Source: DASPKW01 sp038244055 | GTDB lineage: Bacteria > Planctomycetota > Phycisphaerae > Tepidisphaerales > Tepidisphaeraceae | NCBI GenBank assembly: GCA_038244055.1 | Contig: JBBRTW010000259.1 | Coordinates: 1 to 9,778, forward strand | Direction of reading: 5' to 3' | Length of the DNA stretch: 9,778 nt | Shown here: piece after piece, positions 5,861-9,778 of the stretch | Layout of the letters: each line of letters opens with the position of its first letter | How positions within the stretch are numbered: the stretch's first letter is position 1 | Translations under genes and position numbers: made by a program | The notes under the pieces: generated by a model | Seen by the model: only the letters and a program-made list of their open reading frames with translations | What the model was told of the DNA's origin: nothing | The model's database searches: none

Positions 5861-8800
5861 TCAGGCACCGACCTTTTGCACGGATTTCGGCGCCGTTGCC
5901 CCGCTAATCGCCGCCGGCTGACCGGCATGCTTGTCAGCGCCCACGAGCAAAATTGGCGCTGCAATTGCAATTGACGAATACGTTCCAATCAATATGCCAA
6001 TCACAAGAACAAAAGTAAAGCCGTGGATGGCCGGGCCGCCCCAAACGTACATAACGAACACCGTGGTCATGGTGGTTCCGGCCGTCAGCAACGTTCGCGA
6101 GAGGGTCTGGTTGACCGCGTCGTTGATCAGCGGCTTGTTCAAAACGCCGTATTTCCCGCGGATTTCGCGGATTCGGTCGAACACCACGATGGTGTCCACC
6201 ATCGAGTAGCCCATGATCGTCAGGATGGCCGCGACCAGCGTAAGATTGACGCGGAATCCTTCGATTCCCAGAATATTTCCAATAAAAGTTCCATCCAGCC
6301 AGTGGGAAAGCCCGACCGCGCCGACGACCAGGATGGTGTCGTGAACCATGGCCGCGACCGTGGCGGTGCCGTACTTGTGGTCGCCGAAGCGCACCCAGAT
6401 CCAGATCATGATCGCCACCAGCGAGCCGATCGTGGCGAAGATGGCGGCGCGCTGGGTGTCGCCGGCCACCTGGGCGTTGATGTTGGTCACCTTCTCGAAC
6501 TGCGGGGCCCGGCCAACGCCGGCGTAAACCGCTTTCCAGAAGGGGCGGGCCAGTTTGTCCTGCCAGTCGGCCTGGCTGCGGGCATAGCGGAGGTTGCTGT
6601 TGGAGATCAGGGCGACGGCCTTGGTGGCCGGCTTGGTTTCATCGAGCTCGTTGTCCAGGCGCACGACTTCAAACTTCGTCAGCGTCGAATCTCCGGTTTC
6701 GCCGATGGCCCGGTCGATGCGCTGGCGAATGTCCTCGATCTTGAGGGGAGGATCGAGATTCTCGATCTTCACGGCCGCGCCGTTTTCAAACGCGACCGCC
6801 TCGGGGACATCCCGCCCTGCGATGGCGAAGCGGCTGTTCTTCAGCACCACCGGCATCACCGTGCCATTGAGGATCGCCTGCTCGACCAGCGTATCGTTGC
6901 TGCCGGTGAACTTCGATGGAATGGCCACGTTGAGCACGCTCTTGAGCGATCCGTAAAGAGCCTCGGAAACCTGCTGCCGGTCCGCGTTGGCGGTGACGAT
7001 GGAGAATTCCTTGTACTTGCCGGGCTCGGCCGCCGAACCCATCGCGACGATCGTCGGCTGGGGCACTTCCTTGGCGCGACTGGCGATCAGCTTGTGAACA
7101 TCGCCATCGGTCATCGGCTTGTTGGTGGTGAACTGCACCTCGGTGCCGGATTTGAACTCGACGTCGAGAAGGCTGCCGTTGCGGGCGTTCTGGACAAAGG
7201 CGACCATTCCCAGGCCGGCGAAGATGATGCTGAAGGCGAGGAAGTACGGAATCTTCGACATCCAGTCGATCTTGGGATGCAGCAGCTTGTTCCACCACGG
7301 GTTGCTGAGGGGGAAGCTGCCGAACTTGCGGACGCCGAATTTCTCGATGGCGATGTCGAAGACCACGCGGGTGACGAACAAGGCCGCGAACATCGAGCTG
7401 AGAATGCCGATCAGCAGGGTCAGGCCGAAGCCCTTGACGTCTTCGGAGCCGAAGTAGGCCAGGAAGGCGCTGGTGATGGCGGTGGTGACGTTGGAGTCCA
7501 GGATGGCGGTGAAGGCGCGGTCGTAGGCGTTGCGCAGGGCCAGCTTGAGGGTTAACCCGCGCAGCTCCTCTTCGCGCAGACGCTCGAAGATCAGCACGTT
7601 GGCATCGACCGATACGCCGATGGTCAGCACGAGGCCGGCGATGCCGGGGAGGGTGAACTCGGTGCCCATCATCGCCAGCACGCCGATGATCAGGATCATG
7701 TTGAAGGCCAGGGCGATCACCGCCACCAGCCCGGTGAAGTGGTAGTAGAAGAACATGAAGATCGACACCACGATCAGCCCGATCAGGCAGGAGAGCAGCC
7801 CGGCCTTGAGGTTGGAATCGCCGACCGTGGAGGCGACATCGCGCTCGCTGATCGGTTCATCCGCCAGCGTGGCCGGCAGCGCGCCGGCGTTGAGTTTGTT
7901 GATGATGTCATTGCGCTCGGCGGTGGCATTGCCCTTGTTTCCAAGGGTGATGATGCCCTGCTTGCTGATCTGCGACTGGATGGTCGGCGCGGTGATGATC
8001 TTGTTATCCAGGATCGTGGCCAGCGACTTCTTGAGGTTGCTGCCGGTCAGGTTGCTGAAGAGCACCGCGCCGGGTTCGTCGAACTCGAAGCCGACGACGT
8101 AATGGCCGGTGTTGTCCTGGGTGGGGTAGGCGCGCTGCAATGCCCATTGCTGGCCGCCTTCTTTGTGGACCATCGAGCGCGGCGCGCCCGTTCCCGGATC
8201 GGGCGCGACCCAGGCCAGGCAGTAGAACTTGCCATCGCGCGGATTGCGCTCGACGTGGTGCCCGAAATCCTCGGTGCGCTCGACCAGATACCAGCGGCTT
8301 TCATCGCCGGCCTTGACCACCGTGCCCTCGGACTGGATTCGCCGCACCATCTCCGGCTGCTGCCGCGCCGGATCATCGACCAGGATGTGGAACTCCAGCA
8401 CGCCCGCGCCTTTGAGCTGCCGCTTCAGGTCGGCCACATCGTCGATGTTCCCCTTGTTTCCGGCGAATTTGGGATAAAGCTCCGCCAGCTTGGCGACGAT
8501 CTGCCGGGGCTGTTCCGAAAGCGCCTTCTTGATCTTCTCGAGCTCGGCCCGCTTGCTGTCGATCAGCTCGCGCTGCTTGGGGTCATCCTTGTTCTCCGGC
8601 TCGACCGTGCCTTCGAGGGCGGATTCGATATCCGCCAGTTGCAGATTGGTCGCGTCGATTTTGGCCTGGGCATCGCTGTAATCCTTGCGCGCCTGGGCCA
8701 CATCGCCGGCCAGTTGCTCGATCTTGGCGGTGTCCTTCTTCTCCGCCTTCTGGGCATCGTCGTATTGCGTCTTGAGGCCCTGATAGCGATCGTAGAGGCT

Positions 8801-9337
8801 GGTCAACTGGGCGAAGAGATTCTTGCGGCTCTCGAACCCTTTATCGAGCTCCGAAAGGGCCTTGGCGCGGGCATCCCCCTTGAGTTCCTCGACCGCGTAA
8901 ACCACCTGCGGGTAGCTGATGTTGAATCCCTGCAGCTTCTTCAACTGGGCCCGGTATTCCGCCTTGACCTTGGCGCCGCTGTCCTGATCCGAAGAGCTGC
9001 GCGGCAGGCGGATTTCCAGGCGGTCATCGCCCTGCGGGATGATCGGAATCGTCCGCGTGCCCAGCGCGTTGATGCGCTTGGAGAGAATGCCCGCGACCTG
9101 CTCCGCCAGCGTCTGCGTGCCCTGCTGGACGTAGCCATCGGGCTTCTTGATCTGGTAGACCAGGCTGGTGCCGCCGGCGATGTCGATGCCCGCGCGAAGA
9201 TTGCTGGTGAACTTCTTGCCCGGATCGTTGAACGGATGGACCGAGAAGATGCCATCGACGATGAACGGGACGCCGAACAAGCCCGCGTAGAGCAGGGCGA
9301 GGATGAGGATGATGCGGCCGGTGTAGTTGTGAGCCAT
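5861..9337 (-). CDS. secDF: Fused protein translocase subunit SecDF with large periplasmic insertions
   Basis: A 1158-residue single-chain SecDF, the proton-driven accessory of SecYEG that helps pull exported proteins to the periplasm. The start at 9337 is chosen because the first membrane helix (residues 7-27) follows it; a longer frame to 9424 is encoded only by repeat DNA. The SecD half has helix 1, a P1 domain with AGIDIAGGTS (49-58), and membrane helices at about 511-660 with SVDANVLIFERLREE (576-590) and LDSNVTTAIT (613-622). The SecF half has a first helix at about 697-715, a P4 domain starting DVEFKSGT (725-732), and helices at about 966-1135 with GYSMVDTIVVFDRIRE (1043-1058) and TLSRT (1078-1082). 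The proton-path residues map to Asp578, Asp1048 and Arg1081. P1 carries a Lys/Glu/Gln/Ala-rich coiled-coil insertion at about 120-305, absent from E. coli SecD, and P4 is also enlarged. The ribosome site is weak. It sits between yajC and the LysM gene on the same strand. Confidence 0.96.
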   Translation of the reverse strand: MAHNYTGRIILILALLYAGLFGVPFIVDGIFSVHPFNDPGKKFTSNLRAGIDIAGGTSLVYQIKKPDGYVQQGTQTLAEQVAGILSKRINALGTRTIPIIPQGDDRLEIRLPRSSSDQDSGAKVKAEYRAQLKKLQGFNISYPQVVYAVEELKGDARAKALSELDKGFESRKNLFAQLTSLYDRYQGLKTQYDDAQKAEKKDTAKIEQLAGDVAQARKDYSDAQAKIDATNLQLADIESALEGTVEPENKDDPKQRELIDSKRAELEKIKKALSEQPRQIVAKLAELYPKFAGNKGNIDDVADLKRQLKGAGVLEFHILVDDPARQQPEMVRRIQSEGTVVKAGDESRWYLVERTEDFGHHVERNPRDGKFYCLAWVAPDPGTGAPRSMVHKEGGQQWALQRAYPTQDNTGHYVVGFEFDEPGAVLFSNLTGSNLKKSLATILDNKIITAPTIQSQISKQGIITLGNKGNATAERNDIINKLNAGALPATLADEPISERDVASTVGDSNLKAGLLSCLIGLIVVSIFMFFYYHFTGLVAVIALAFNMILIIGVLAMMGTEFTLPGIAGLVLTIGVSVDANVLIFERLREEELRGLTLKLALRNAYDRAFTAILDSNVTTAITSAFLAYFGSEDVKGFGLTLLIGILSSMFAALFVTRVVFDIAIEKFGVRKFGSFPLSNPWWNKLLHPKIDWMSKIPYFLAFSIIFAGLGMVAFVQNARNGSLLDVEFKSGTEVQFTTNKPMTDGDVHKLIASRAKEVPQPTIVAMGSAAEPGKYKEFSIVTANADRQQVSEALYGSLKSVLNVAIPSKFTGSNDTLVEQAILNGTVMPVVLKNSRFAIAGRDVPEAVAFENGAAVKIENLDPPLKIEDIRQRIDRAIGETGDSTLTKFEVVRLDNELDETKPATKAVALISNSNLRYARSQADWQDKLARPFWKAVYAGVGRAPQFEKVTNINAQVAGDTQRAAIFATIGSLVAIMIWIWVRFGDHKYGTATVAAMVHDTILVVGAVGLSHWLDGTFIGNILGIEGFRVNLTLVAAILTIMGYSMVDTIVVFDRIREIRGKYGVLNKPLINDAVNQTLSRTLLTAGTTMTTVFVMYVWGGPAIHGFTFVLVIGILIGTYSSIAIAAPILLVGADKHAGQPAAISGATAPKSVQKVGA

Positions 9338-9350
9338 TTTTTTAGAGTCC

Positions 9351-9435
9351 AGTTGCGAGTTGTTAGTTGCGAGTTGAAGGTTGGATGTTGGACGTTGCCG
9401 TCTTCTGCATCCTTCTGCCTTCATCCTTCTGCCTT
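9351..9435. repeat. Heptameric and 14-base tandem repeats filling the yajC-secDF spacer
   Basis: On the + strand, seven consecutive heptamers of the form NGTTGNN run from 9351 to 9399 (AGTTGCG, AGTTGTT, AGTTGCG, AGTTGAA, GGTTGGA, TGTTGGA, CGTTGCC). AGTTGCGAGTTG is perfectly repeated at 9351 and 9365. Directly after come two perfect 14-base copies of CATCCTTCTGCCTT (9408-9421 and 9422-9435), preceded by a partial copy. Nearly the whole 101-base gap is thus 7- or 14-periodic. No promoter or terminator is seen in it. Confidence 0.85.
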
Positions 9436-9438
9436 GGC

Positions 9439-9778
9439 TTACTTGGTTTCCGCCTTGTCCTTATCTTTTTCTTCCTCGTTCACGCGGTGGTTGGCGTTGC
9501 GGGAAATCTTGATCTTGACGTTGTGGGTCTCATCCACCTGGACGGTGACTTCCTTCTCGTTGACCTGGGTGATCACGCCGAGGATGCCGCCGATGGTCTG
9601 CACGCGCTGGCCGGGGCGAAGTTTCTCGAGCGTGTCGGTGCGCTTTTTGTCCTGGTTCTTCTTGGCGCGGAAGAAGATAATCCAGAGCACGCCGATGACC
9701 AGCACAATCGGAAACATCGGGCTCTGAAGATAGCCCGGATGCGCTTCATTTTTGGCGGCCGTCTGTCTGGCCGGGGCG
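9439..9778 (-). CDS. yajC: Preprotein translocase subunit YajC, 5' end beyond the window
   Basis: YajC is a small single-span inner-membrane protein that associates with SecDF. A membrane helix (FPIVLVIGVLWIIFF) is followed by a basic stretch with K..RTDTLEKLRPGQRVQTIGGILG, the conserved YajC core, then VTVQV and a charged, Lys/Glu-rich C-terminus. An ATG at 9717 would give 92 residues, but no ribosome site precedes it. The frame stays open to the window edge for 20 further codons, ending Q-S-P-M before the helix, a typical YajC layout in which this Met is internal. I therefore extend the gene to the edge as partial. It is first in the visible yajC-secDF-LysM order, 101 bases before secDF. 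Confidence 0.92.
   Translation of the reverse strand, partial: APARQTAAKNEAHPGYLQSPMFPIVLVIGVLWIIFFRAKKNQDKKRTDTLEKLRPGQRVQTIGGILGVITQVNEKEVTVQVDETHNVKIKISRNANHRVNEEEKDKDKAETK

Noticed and set aside
6023..7555. Long open frame on the + strand (510 codons) opposite secDF
   Set aside because: Same reason: a shadow of the secDF codon pattern, with low-complexity His, Asp, Gly and Arg composition.
7739..9727. Long open frame on the + strand (662 codons) opposite secDF and yajC
   Set aside because: It is antisense to well-supported genes with clear family motifs. High third-position GC leaves the opposite strand open, and its translation is rich in Arg, Asp and Leu without recognisable domains.

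Overview
The window comes from a GC-rich bacterium, probably of the Planctomycetota (perhaps near the Phycisphaerae). The grounds are a single-chain SecDF of about 1158 residues with large periplasmic insertions, a LysM gene directly behind it, an exported oligopeptidase B, and heptameric repeat DNA between genes. A hand count over 180 bases inside secDF gives about 64% GC. The phylum assignment is inference from gene style, not a search result.

Left part, + strand: the 3' part of a fused riboflavin gene ribBA (the end of the DHBP-synthase domain plus a complete GTP cyclohydrolase II domain) runs in from beyond the window. Fifty bases later comes an oligopeptidase B-type S9A peptidase with a lipoprotein signal. 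The two may be co-transcribed.

Middle: a lone ORC/CDC6-like AAA+ ATPase gene with a C-terminal winged-helix region lies on the - strand, convergent with the peptidase gene. It is clearly less GC-rich than its neighbours (about 51% in a 180-base sample). Its upstream region is AT-rich (about 30% GC over 120 bases) and carries three copies of a 16-bp motif, TTAGNNGAWGGGNTAA, around a consensus -10 box. This islet looks acquired and is the least ordinary part of the window.

Right part, - strand, read right to left: yajC (its 5' end lies outside the window), secDF, then a membrane-anchored protein with two LysM domains, ending in a strong intrinsic terminator. YajC and SecDF are the accessory part of the Sec translocase and use the proton-motive force to pull proteins out on the periplasmic side. 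The LysM protein is probably anchored in the inner membrane with a peptidoglycan-binding tail, so this is a cell-envelope operon. The yajC-secDF spacer is built almost entirely of 7- and 14-base repeats. No RNA genes, CRISPR arrays or insertion sequences were seen.
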